A DNA stretch of 64,000 nt from Mangifera indica. Taxonomy: Eukaryota; Streptophyta; Magnoliopsida; Sapindales; Anacardiaceae. Of the stretch, positions 1-10,257 are shown piece by piece (the first letter of the stretch is position 1; every line of letters begins with the position of its first letter). The notes under the pieces were generated by a model. It was not told the origin of the DNA and did no database searches. It was given only the letters and a program-made list of their open reading frames with translations. A program made the translations under genes and the position numbers. The stretch is from NCBI RefSeq assembly GCF_011075055.1, contig NC_058147.1, forward strand, positions 9,238,001-9,302,000, in the 5' to 3' direction.

Positions 1-386
1 TCATTTCTTTGTTCACGACTTTGTAATTTTGAAGCATCTACGTTTGAAGCTATGAATGATCGGTACATTTAATTATACCGATCGGTACTAGGTGGCTAGA
101 GTATTTATTGTTGACTATTGAGATTTCTAATCGAGGTTGATCTTACATCTTAATTATTGGTACAGATCGCTCAAGAGAGAGGTCTAGACTATTTACATGC
201 TATTTTTTAGAAAAAAATGTACCTTTCAAGTGTCAATGGATATAATTTTGAGTTCAACGACTCTATTAAGTTTCAAGCCTCAATTTTCTTATAAATAGAG
301 TAAGATTCAAATGGAGTAAGGTTAGAAAAACTATCGAGCAAGCTACAAACTAATTCTTCTTACTTCTATTACACATAATTTTTTCC
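1..386 (+). repeat. Truncated LTR fragment (Sirevirus-like family)
   Basis: This stretch aligns base for base with 7051-7436, inside the 5' LTR of the Copia element further right, with roughly a dozen substitutions. Similarity stops abruptly near 386, where the two sequences diverge completely. It is therefore a second copy of the same LTR, cut off on the left by the window edge and on the right by a deletion or insertion. No primer-binding site or coding sequence follows it. Confidence 0.85.
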
Positions 387-1490
387 CTTTTTGTATTATC
401 AGCGAATTTTGAGAGCTTTTTCCTTTTGGTTCGTAAATGAAAATCATTCCCCAATCTCTGCGTATAAGTAAGTCTTTGTACTCTCCTTATTTTGCCGACA
501 AAAAAGCATGGTCTTTTCCTTTACCCAATTGTAGCATCCCTGTGAATTCTGGTCTTATTCAATGAATTCAAATAATAATTTAAAAAAAAATGTATATTTT
601 ATTGTTTTATTCATTTATTTATTGATAAAAAAGGGAATTATATATATATATATATAAATATAAATTTAAATATTTTTTAATAATATAATAAAATTAAAAT
701 TTTAATTTATTTAATTTAATGATTATAAGATTAATCATTAAATTTAAAATTTATTTTACTTAATAGGATTAATTTAATTTAAAAAATAATTACCTGATTT
801 GAATAAAGTTTTTTAAAATAAAAAAAAGACAAGTTTATCTCATTCTATTATAATTATAAGAAATTTATTCAAATGGTTTTCGGTATTAATATCATCTTTT
901 AATATTTATCAAAAGGTTTTGTTAGAACTTGAATCGAATTCATTTGATAAATAGTATATTATGTACCATCAAACTGTAATATTGTTTGTTTGAATGCAGC
1001 TTAATTAAAATACAATAAAATTAATAATATATGATTTTTTTGTGTCCAAAATTATCCTAATTATTTATAAGTATCATACTGCTTGCTTGTTAAGATATGA
1101 ACGGACCCTTGATCATATCATATCCATCCATGTTTAATCCACTATCGAAGCCTTCACTTCACTTCAAGTACCAAATAAAGTGATTTGATGCTCGATAAGA
1201 AGTATGGATCCTTGTCTGCATTACCAAAATTCTCGATAATTTATTTTGCTTCTTAATATTATATTATACCATTCATTCATTCACTTTTTTTAAAAGAATA
1301 TGTTTACTGTTAATGAAAAATCACCTAAAAAAATCATGTTAATAGAAATAAGAGGTGATGAAGTAAATGAAATTGTCTGAGAGCTTCAGGTACTGTTGCA
1401 GCTTTTTTTTGGAGTGCACAAGTCCATCGGCATCTTCATTAATTACTCATCCTCTTTTACCCAATTATATTTTCATGATGACATATGGAT
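387..1490. other. AT-rich intergenic sequence, no gene seen
   Basis: Very AT-rich DNA with a short TA run near 640-655 and no ORF of useful length on either strand. I see no element boundary other than the LTR break on its left and the 9-bp target duplication (1491-1499) that starts the next element. Confidence 0.7.
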
Positions 1491-1499
1491 TTAAATTTA

Positions 1500-2333
1500 G
1501 GTAAAAGGACTATTTCTCACCCAATTTTTAGCGCAATTTCAAACTCACATTCATAGGAGATGAAAAATTTAAACTCTCACCTATTACCAAACTGTCATCT
1601 AAATTTTCAGTTAGGAATAGGGATAAAATTATTATTTTATCTATAAACTTTAAAACTTTAAAATTCCCCCTCCGGATTTTAAAAACTAACACCTCAACCC
1701 ATCCTTAAAGTTTGAAAAGTTTAGATTTCACTCCTAGGGTTTGCTTCCTTCTCCAGCCACCACCGACAGCCGATGCATTCTATCGATCTCCTATCTTCGA
1801 TTACAAAGAACGACAAAGGATGACCCTTCATCGCCCAGATTTAGACAACGAAGCATTATCCAGATCTGGAAGAACAAATGAATGAGTCGTCCATCTCTTC
1901 ATTGCATCGTGTGATGAGAAGATGAAGATCTCTTCATCGCATTACCGCTGTCGCACCAGGAGAAGGAGGAGGCCGAAGACGATGTCAGAAGATGAAGTTG
2001 AATAATGAGGGTGAAACTGCTATTTTTGAAAGTTATGGAGGGTGGCAGCATTTTGAAAAATATGGAAACCCTAGGTTTTGGGGTGAAAATGTTATTTTTC
2101 AAAGTTTAAAAACTTTAGGTAAAAATGAAATGTTAGTTTTTAAAACCTAAGGGGGTGAAAAGTAATGAACTTTATAACTTTTAATATAAACAGTAAAATG
2201 ACTATTTTACTCATATTTTTAATAGAAAAAATTCACAGAAGTTTGGTTATGGGTGGGAGTTTAAGTTTTTCATCTCCTGTTGGTGTGACTTTGAAATTAG
2301 GCTAAAATTTGGGTGGAAAATAGTTTTTTTCCC
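1500..2333. mobile_element. Non-autonomous MULE copy 1 (long TIRs)
   Basis: An 834-bp element flanked by a perfect 9-bp direct repeat TTAAATTTA (1491-1499 and 2334-2342), the target-duplication length of Mutator-like elements. The first ~250 bases align with the reverse complement of the last ~250, starting with GGtAAAAggACTATTT at one end and GGGAAAAAAACTATTT at the other. The interior (about 1750-2030) is GATGA/TCATC-rich and has no transposase. Three related elements lie at 18741, 23829 and 37460. Long TIRs and 9-bp TSD support Mutator affinity; the source of a transposase is not in the window. Confidence 0.85.
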
Positions 2334-2399
2334 TTAAATTTATCTTATTCACTTTCATATTTGGTCAAACAATAGTAAATATTTAATTAAAAAAATTAA

Positions 2400-2590
2400 T
2401 TTTATTATTTTATTTAATAAAATTACATATATATATTTTTAGTGTGTGTATATATATATATATATATATTATCATACAATTAAGTGATTTTAAATTAATA
2501 ATAAAATAAAACTTAATCAAATGATAATATATTTATAAATATATATATTTATATATTAAAAATGTATATATATAATGTTACACTTTTTTA
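2400..2590. repeat. AT-rich palindromic repeat (MITE-like) copy
   Basis: The core, about 2476-2531, closely matches cores at 17381-17434 and 20660-20718: a near-palindromic stretch with the word TTTTAAATTAA in the middle and ACTTAATCA or similar to one side. Copies differ by scattered changes, as expected of an old dispersed MITE family. Exact ends and target duplications are obscured by flanking TA runs. Confidence 0.5.
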
Positions 2591-3557
2591 TTAATATTTA
2601 GTTAAAAAATATTTTTTTTATCTAAAATGAAACTTTTAAAAACATTTATTAAAAAAAACAAATCAATGAATTTGTTTTGGCCAAAAAGTTAGATAATCTA
2701 ATAGAATAGGGTATTCAAAATTAAAAACTTAGAGTTTAAGCAAATGTGCATATCAAAACAAAAGATTTTCAATATTTTGTTTTCTTCTAAATTAAAAAAT
2801 GACTTTTTTTTGTTTTCTTCTCAATTTTCACTAAACACTCAAAACCTAAAGTTCATTAGATAGAAGTTTCCATTTCATCTTCTTTTCAATATTTTTTTAG
2901 TAAATTGTTGAAACCCTAAAGCAACTTTCATCCACCCTTTTGATACGATCATTAAACTTGAAAATAACCCAATTTCAGCTTATGTTTGTTTCAGTTCAAC
3001 GAGTTTTTGAAGATTGTTGTAAGGTCATTTAATGATAACAGACAAGACACTAAAGAACACTTCAATAACAAAAAGAAGATAAATATACATGGTTAACTTA
3101 TGGGTAAATTTCCTTCTCTTGTATGTGCTTACATTTGAAGATGGGATTAACAAGAATGATGTCTTAAAGGGGTTTAGGGTTGAAGGTTAGTGTGACAAAG
3201 GTGATTTAGAGCTTGAAAGTAGGTAAAATGGTTTAAGATTTGGGTAAAAAAGATAGGTCAATAAATAGGGATCAAGGTTTGAAAATGAGTCAGTCAAGGT
3301 TTCAAATTGGAAACTAGTTTTGAAAATGGTTTAGGGTTTTGGTACTTGGATTGTAAATAGGCACGAGAAAAGGTTTAAGGTTTGGAAAGCAGTGTGGTAA
3401 AGCTAAAGGGGTTAAAGTTTGAAAGTATTTTGATAAAGAGTTTGGGTAAAAAATGTGTATAAATAAGGGTTAGAGTTTGAAAAATTACTAGATCAAGGAT
3501 TTAAGGTTGGAAATTGGTATTGAAAATGGTTTAAGGTTTTGGCATATAGATTGAATA
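2591..3557. other. Intergenic; degenerate GGTTTAAGGTTT-rich repeats
   Basis: From about 3160 to 3545 the sequence cycles loosely through words such as GGTTTAAGGTTTTGG and AAAATGGTTTAGGG. The same words continue on the right of the small retrotransposon at 4885-5050, so that element inserted into this tract. No coding potential is visible. The occasional TTTAGGG words are not arranged as telomeric repeats. Confidence 0.5.
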
Positions 3558-3767
3558 TGAAATAAAATTTATTTCTCTATTCAGTATGATTCTGATTTGG
3601 TCTAATTTTGATTGATTTGATTCAATCTGATTTTGATTTATCATATATGTTTTTTGCTATTTCATAAGATTAGAATTTTTTTTTCAGATTACATTGTAAT
3701 ACTATATATTGTACAGTATTTCTTCAATAATATTGATTGAGTTCAGTACTCAATTCACAATTCTTCA
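3558..3767 (+). repeat. 5' LTR of the small retrotransposon
   Basis: Aligns with about 4664-4877, including the shared block CAGATTACATTGTAAT and the shared end CAATTCACAATTCTTCA. The left edge is uncertain by several bases because the copies have drifted. Confidence 0.75.
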
Positions 3768-3780
3768 TGGTATCAAAGTG
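3768..3780 (+). other. Primer-binding site
   Basis: TGGTATCAAAGTG immediately follows the LTR terminus CA and resembles the TGGTATCAGAGC sequence complementary to the 3' end of initiator tRNA-Met that primes most plant LTR retrotransposons. Confidence 0.7.
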
Positions 3781-4440
3781 ATTAATATCCTTCTATATCA
3801 TTTAGTTTTGAAAATTGTCTTTTCCTAATTAGCCTTTTTTTTTTTTTTTCAGTTTTGCTAACTGTCCTTTCTCCCCTCAAATATAAGGTTGTATGCTTTT
3901 CATATTTACTTTTTTACAACCCCCATAAACTTTTGATTTGTACTTTTCTTTCTAGCTTCCCTTTGGCAAGCTTGTTTCTCTATCTTTGGTAGACCTTTCA
4001 GCTTAAGATCGAGTCAACATCCTCCAATCTTTTCTTCTATGGCTCCAATTTCTTTTAATGTAGTCGTGACACCTCAACCTCTGTCTTTGACAAGTATCTA
4101 ACGAGCTGCTCTTTTTCTTTTTTCTTCACCGACATCATTCTCTCACATTGTCAAACTTCGTTTTGATCATTATCTCCTTGAATTGCTGCATCGCGTGCAT
4201 TTTCCACTAAACTATGTGCACCATGTATTATGATCTCTTCATTGATCACCATTCCTAGACATTTGGTCATTAATCTCCGTGGTTGCTTCACCATTGTCGT
4301 TGGGTGTCTCTGTCTCTCCTGATTTTCATTGTGAATTCTTTTGAGATCATGCACTCGCCTACATTTTCCTCATCGGCAATAACCGCCCTCTTTGTTGTGT
4401 TGTGTCTCCAACCACTCTTTCACATAATGGAGCATTTTCT

Positions 4441-4660
4441 CTTGTCTCTCACATAATTGAACCCTTGCTCTTGTCTCTCACATGATTGAGCCCTTGCTTT
4501 TATCTCTCACACAACTGAGCCTTTATTCTTGTCCTTCACATGATTGAACCATTACTCTCGTCTCTCACACGATTAAGCCCTTGCTTTTGTCTCTCATACG
4601 ATTGAGCCCCTAATCTTGTCTTTCATATAATTGAGCCATTACTCTTGTCTCTCTACTGTC
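4441..4660 (+). repeat. 29-bp tandem array, seven units plus a partial
   Basis: Units begin at 4441, 4470, 4499, 4528, 4557, 4586 and 4615, with a partial eighth at 4644. Each reads approximately CTTGTCTCTCACATGATTGA then GCCCTTGCT, with a few substitutions and no indels. It lies inside the small retrotransposon, just before its 3' LTR. The 29-bp period is not a multiple of three, so it is not a conserved peptide repeat. Confidence 0.9.
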
Positions 4661-4663
4661 AGT

Positions 4664-4877
4664 GGAATTGATTTCCTTATTTGGTCTGATTATACTTTGA
4701 TCCAATTTTAAATGGTTTGATTAGATTCTAATTTGATATGATTCTAATTTATCATATATCGTTTTTTCTATTTTATACGATTAAAATTCAATTTCAGATT
4801 ACATTGTAATATTATATATTATACAATATTTCTTCAAGAATATTGATTGAGTTCAATACTCAATTCACAATTCTTCA
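4664..4877 (+). repeat. 3' LTR of the small retrotransposon
   Basis: Direct counterpart of about 3558-3767, ending TTCTTCA. No clear polypurine tract precedes it; the 29-bp array occupies that position. Confidence 0.7.
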
Positions 4878-5178
4878 GAAAATAGGTAGGGAAAATGGTT
4901 TAAGGGGTTTGGTAAAAGATTATGGTTTGAAACTATTTTTTAAAAGGTTTTAGGCTTTGGAAATGGATAATAAGAAAAGGGTTTATCGTATGAAACTTGT
5001 TGTGATCAAGGTAAAGGGTTTAGGTTTAGTGTCTAAAGCTGTGTATATGGAATGGGAAAAAGTTCAGAAAAAGAATATGTTCATGTTTAATTGTTGGGTT
5101 TATTGTTTTTAATTATGTTCAAAATGTATTATGGATACTATTCATGTTTAAATTAGTGAAATTAATTTCTGAGTGTGT

Positions 5179-5960
5179 GTTTACTTAATATTTGTCTTAG
5201 ATGTTGCGTTTGTACTTGAATATTGTAGTATTATGTAATGCATCTGTTGTATGTGGTTTATTAAGTTTGTAATATAACTTATTGCATGTGTTTACTTACT
5301 GCTTTTCTTAGATGTTGTGTATGTGCATAAGTTATGTAGTAGTATTTACTATGTAGGTTATAGGTGCTTGCTTAATTTTAAACTATGTAGTTTTCTTGTG
5401 CATTTAAACAATTATTCAAATAATTGTGTTGGTATGTGTTTAGTAGCTATTTGTCATACATTTTGCATGTGTGAATGAATTTTGTTGTAGTACTTATTCG
5501 ATAGGTTGCATGTGCCTGCTAAATTGTGCTTGAATTATATTTTGCTTACTGTTTATGTCTAAAAATAGTCAAATAATTATTTTACTTCAGGGTTTACTTA
5601 ATGTTTATCTTAGATGTTGTGTTTGTGCATTAATATTATAGTATTACTTTATTACATAGGTTTCAGGTAATTGCTTAATTTTGTTTAGTATGTTGTTTCA
5701 TTATTGTTCATGTAAACAATTAGTCAAATAGTTATGATGGTATGTCATTAATAACTGTTTGTCTTACTTTGTGTTTGTGCAAAAATTTTGTAGCAATACT
5801 TTTTGTATAGGTTGTATGTGCTAACTAAATTGTGTTGGAATTATAGTTTACTTACAGTTTATGTCTAAAAATGTTCAAATAAATGTGTTAGTCAATGTTT
5901 AATTATTGTTTGTCATAGATGTTTTGTTTGTGAATGAATATTGTAGTATTTCATATCCAC
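5179..5960 (+). repeat. Degenerate ~150-bp tandem array
   Basis: The block gTTTACTTAatgTTTgtCTT followed by AGATGTTgtGTTTGTGcaT and AATatTGTAGTAtTact recurs at about 5179, 5290, 5436, 5592, 5743 and 5897. Spacing is 111, 146, 156, 151 and 154 bp. Linking parts such as TATGTCTAAAAAT and GTCAAATAATT recur too. Units are strongly diverged, so the array is old. No ORF runs through it. Confidence 0.75.
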
Positions 5961-6672
5961 AAGTGCGCTCTAAAGATAATTTGAATTAATTTATGGATAA
6001 TTGTTGTAGTCAAAGTGTACTATGCAATAGTTTATGTTGGGAGTGCATGCTTGTGTTGGTGCAGTGATGAGCAAAATGGTATTTTCTTGTATGGTGCATG
6101 AAATTGTCTAAGTATTGAAGGACACACGGTCATGCATGAAGGTGGTGTATGCCTGTACACCCAATAAGGATGAGTAATGCTAGTTGGTCACCATGAATGC
6201 CTATACATAAGGAGACTGAATGAGTAAATGACATTTTAATGTGTTTTTAGAGATCATGGGACATGATTTTCATTGTGAAACTACCTAGATGACCATGTAG
6301 GAAGGCTACACGATTGTGATCGATGTTAATGGTTGAAAAATAAAAAAAGGGTGAAATGGAGACTGAATGAGTGCATGACATTTTAAAACTCGATCCATCA
6401 CTTGGTGTTGTTCACGTGTTATTGTATAATCATGACTTGATCAATCACAATTGTACATGACATTTTGAAACTCGATTTTAGGAGATTATTGGCCAAATTT
6501 TGCCTAGTTTTTTAGATTTCTAAACTACTTTACACAACAATATTTAGGCTACCAATTTTAGGCTTTACAACCATAGATTAAATGGTCCCTACTAGTTCTT
6601 TTTTGTTAGACCCCTAGATGTTTTGAAGATAATAAAAAAATAAGTTAGAATGACTAACAAGTCCATGGAATG
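5961..6672. other. Intergenic, short duplication, no gene seen
   Basis: Contains a small repeated phrase, GGAGACTGAATGAGT plus ATGACATTTTAA, at about 6220 and 6357. No ORF, RNA gene or element end was recognised. The right limit is set by the TGTTAG proposed as the LTR start. Confidence 0.5.
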
Positions 6673-7840
6673 TGTTAGAATATTACAAGTTGGACAAAAT
6701 GTGAAAAATGCAAGAACTGAATAAGGAACAACTGGTAGTCAAGGATAAACAATCGATACAAGGCAAAAACTTGCTTGGTAGCCAAGTCCTACATCACTCG
6801 TTCTTAAAGGTATTCATGCCTCTGGAATTTTGGAAGAATTCTAGTTGGTAAGTAACCATTGGTACTAAAAGTGGACTGATCATTTAGTACTTGTTTTTAG
6901 CATGTAATGAGGAGATTGCCTAGTACATCAATCGCTCGGTTAAACTTAACAAAGTCAAAGTCAAGAATTGAGCAAGCAAAAGTCTATGGAAGTGTATCAA
7001 CTGTTCATAATGAAAAAGTTACTCAGTATGAAGGTTACTCATCAAGTCGTTCATTTCTTCGTTCACGACTTTGTAATTTTGAAGCATCTAAGTTTGAAGC
7101 TATGAATGATCGGTACATTTAATTATACCGACTGGTACTAGGTGGCTAGAGTATTTATTGTTGACTATTGAGATTTCTAATCGAGGTTGATCTTACATCT
7201 TAATTACTGGTACAGATCGTTCAAGAGAGAGGTCTAGACTGTTCACATGCTATTTTTCAAAGAAAAATGTACCTTTCAAGTGTCAATGGATATAATTTTG
7301 AGTTCAACGACTCTATTAAGTTTCAAGCCTCAATTTTCTTACAAATAGAGTAAGGTTCAAATGGAGTAAGGTTAGAAAAACTGTCGAGCAAGCTACAAAC
7401 TAATTCTTCTTACTTCTATTACACATAATTTTTTTCACAAAGCTTTCATTCAAATTCTAGAGAGAACAAAGTAAGCTTAAAATATTATTTGTAGCATTAG
7501 AGAGACATTTATACACACTAAATCATTGTAATCAAATAGTGAGGGTAAAATCCTGTGGTAACTATTATTAGTGGGTGAAATCCTAAAGAAACTAATTATA
7601 AAAGATTTGCAAATGGATAGTAGAACTCCAAGGTGGTTTGCTTGGAAAAGTGGATGTAGGAGGCTTGCAAAGCACCAAACCACTTTAAATTGAGCATCTC
7701 TTAACCATATTCATGTACTTTTGGTTTCTTTTATTGTTTGGTGCTTGCATTTAATAGTGCATTAATTGTTTGTATGATTAAATTTTTAACAACCTATTCA
7801 CCCCCTCTAGGTTCACTTATCCATTTTCAAAGGTTTTACA
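6673..7840 (+). repeat. 5' LTR of the Sirevirus-type element
   Basis: Ends TTTTACA at 7840, two bases before the primer-binding site. The TGTTAG at 6673 is the most plausible left end, giving TG...CA and about 1.17 kb, a usual Sirevirus LTR length. Positions 7051-7436 recur at 1-386. Without the 3' LTR the left end cannot be verified. A 71-codon ORF at 6907-7122 lies wholly inside the LTR and is not taken as a gene. Confidence 0.65.
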
Positions 7841-7842
7841 GT

Positions 7843-7854
7843 TGGTATCAAAGC
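7843..7854 (+). other. Primer-binding site
   Basis: TGGTATCAAAGC, two bases after the LTR end, one mismatch from the canonical initiator tRNA-Met complement. Confidence 0.8.
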
Positions 7855-7899
7855 TTGGACTCTAGTTTTTTCAAAATCTAACTATTTTTAGAGTAAAAA

Positions 7900-10230
7900 C
7901 GATATTTACAAATAGATAGTTCATCAACCTCTATTTTTGTCAAAGGCCAATGCACCACTAGACTACTCTTATTTAGTGACAAAAGTTATATTCAATAGAA
8001 AATTAGAATGAGATTGTATGTTAGGTCCTCAATTATAAACTTTAGAGAATCATTGAGCATGATGACTTAATACCTATAGATTCTAGAACTAATAAACCTA
8101 AAAATGAATTGGATTACAATGATGAGGATGAGAAAATGATGAGTTTGAATTCTAAAGCTATTAACATTATATTTTGTGCTTTAAATGCTATATAATTCAA
8201 TCGCGTATTGACTTGTGATTCAACCAAATAGGTTTGTACTACTCATCAAACAACTAATGAAGGGACAAGCTAAGTTAAAGAGTCCAAAATAGAAATTCTC
8301 TTTTGGAAATATGAATTTTTTAAGATGACATTGGAAAAGAATATCACAAATATGTACAAGAGATTTTTGAACCTTGTCAACGATCTTAAAAGATTAGGGA
8401 AAAAGTTCAAAACTGTAAAGTTAGTTGAGAAGATACTAAGATCCTTACCAAATTCATAGACTATGAAAGTTACTATAATTAAAGAATTAAATGACTTAAC
8501 AAAGATAGGCATAGATAAGTTCATAGGTAGTCTCTTTACCTATGAGACGAAAAGAAAACCAAAGGAAGAGAAAGTAAAGGCAAAGAAGGATATTGCCTTG
8601 GAGGCAAATGACGAAAAAGAAGAGGAAGGAAACTCTTACATGGATGAAGATGACATAAATCTTCTAGTTGGAAAGGTTAGCAAATTCCTATCTAGGTCCA
8701 AGAAGTTTAAAGGAAACTGATTGGTTAAAAGAGGGAAAGAAGATGGCAAAAAGAGTAACAATGACATAATATGCTATGAGTGCAAAAAACCGGGGCATAT
8801 TTACCAAGATTGCCCCCTAAGGAGAAAGAAGAAAAAGAAAAAGGAAAAGAGGTTTAAGAAGAAAGTTCTTGCTGCCACATGGAATGGAAGCAATGACTCA
8901 AGCGACGAGAATGAGTCTGAAGATGAGAAGGCCAACAGATACTTTATTTTTAAAAGTGACTAAGAAGATGAGGTAAATGACCCAAACTCATACTCTTTAA
9001 TTGAATTATAAGATGCATTTGAATCATTAATGGATGAATATGAGAGCATGCAAACTAAATATGAGGTATTAATTAAAAAATTATCATGCATTAAAAAAAA
9101 GCATGACACACTCTCACAAAAGCATGATAAATTGAAAATAGATTTTGAAGTTATATCAAATGAAAAGAAATCATGCACAAAGGAATTGACATGCATTAAA
9201 TAAGAGCATCAAGAACTAAAGAAAAAAGTGTCAAGTTCAAATGAATTATTTGAAAAATATAAAATTGGCACTAAAAGATTGGATGAAATGTTTGCTTTAC
9301 AAAGGAGCCTAGCTAGTAAATACGCGTATTATTCATGTTACTATACTTTTTGCGTATTAAACACGTTCAAAAGAATTTTTGACCCCAAAAAGTATTAAAC
9401 ATGTATTTTATGCCTTTCCTATATTAAACACAAATTATATACCGTATTTTATGTTTACTGTATTTTTAAATTTTTGGCTAAATTTAAAGTACAAAATTAT
9501 TTTCTCTATTTTTAATTATTTCCAAAAATAACAGTGCCATTTAAAAAAAAAAACCAACAACATTTTTTCTTAATTTTCAACCCTAATTTTGTATTTTTCT
9601 CCCTATGACCCGTACAAATATTTACTTTGATTTGAAGTTTAAAATCTAAACTGTTACTTTTTTTGCTTTTTCCAACTAACTGGTTATATTAGCTTTAATA
9701 ATTAACCAAATAATTTACATTTAAATTGTTATATTAATTTTTAAAGGGAGATTTGAGAAAAAAACTAAAATTATTATGATATTATTGTATTTTTAAAAAC
9801 GTATTATTGAACGATATATTATATTATACTCGTATATATACGTTTTATACTTTTTTCATATGCAAATTTTAGGGGTTTTTTTATATACATATTTTTTATT
9901 ATTCGTTGCATTATAATTGTATAATTTGTGTACCTTTTTTTTTTCGTTCTTGTATTCACTAACTAGGCAAAGGAGTGGTCTTAACAAATAAGGCCTAGGA
10001 TACAATAAGTGTAACCCCTTTACAAACACATTTAGGCCATTAAAGAAACCTTATGCATTACACATAAAATGTAAATTTTGTTCATTCATTAGGCACACTA
10101 TTAGACATTGTCTAATAAGGCATGGTAAACCTTTCAAAGTGATGAAGGTTTGGGTTCTTAAAGGGACACTTGAAATTAACATTATTGGACCCAAGACCAT
10201 TTGGATACCAAAAAGTAAATGAATATATTT
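7900..10230 (+). pseudogene. Copia gag, interrupted
   Basis: Gag remnant of the Sirevirus-type element. Open segments at 8463-8720 and 8721-8963 encode a lysine/glutamate-rich chain with a CCHC zinc knuckle at 8772-8813 (CYECKKPGHIYQDC), followed by a strongly basic tract. A stop at 8718-8720 separates the segments. Further gag-like coding runs to about 9320, is broken by a ~640-bp AT-rich insertion, and resumes near 9965-10220. Several in-frame stops exist, so no functional nucleocapsid could be made. Confidence 0.8.
9321..9960. mobile_element. AT-rich insertion in gag, class unknown
   Basis: Gag-like coding stops sharply after CTAGCTAGTAAA (ending 9320) and resumes at CTAACTAGGCAAA (about 9958-9970). 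The ~640 bp between has a different composition, repeats the words GCGTATTAAACACG and GTATTAAACATG, and has no ORF. The similar flanking words could be a degraded target duplication. I see no convincing terminal inverted repeats or CTRR hairpin end, so the class is left open. Confidence 0.5.
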
Positions 10231-10257
10231 GTTTTGTAGGCATGTTTGTAATCTTCC

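Larger units (their letters stand above)
3558..4877 (+). mobile_element. Small non-autonomous LTR retrotransposon (TRIM-like)
   Basis: Two diverged direct repeats of about 210 bp bound an interior of about 900 bp. The left repeat (about 3558-3767) ends in TTCTTCA and is followed at once by TGGTATCAAAGTG, a good match to an initiator-methionine tRNA primer-binding site. The right repeat (about 4664-4877) ends in the same TTCTTCA. The interior has no gag or pol homology, so the element must have moved with borrowed enzymes. Candidate 5-bp flanks GAATA/GAAAA match 4 of 5, so the left boundary is approximate. Confidence 0.75.

Noticed and set aside
3160..3545. Telomere-like TTTAGGG words
   Set aside because: They occur singly in a degenerate purine-rich tract, never as tandem TTTAGGG units.
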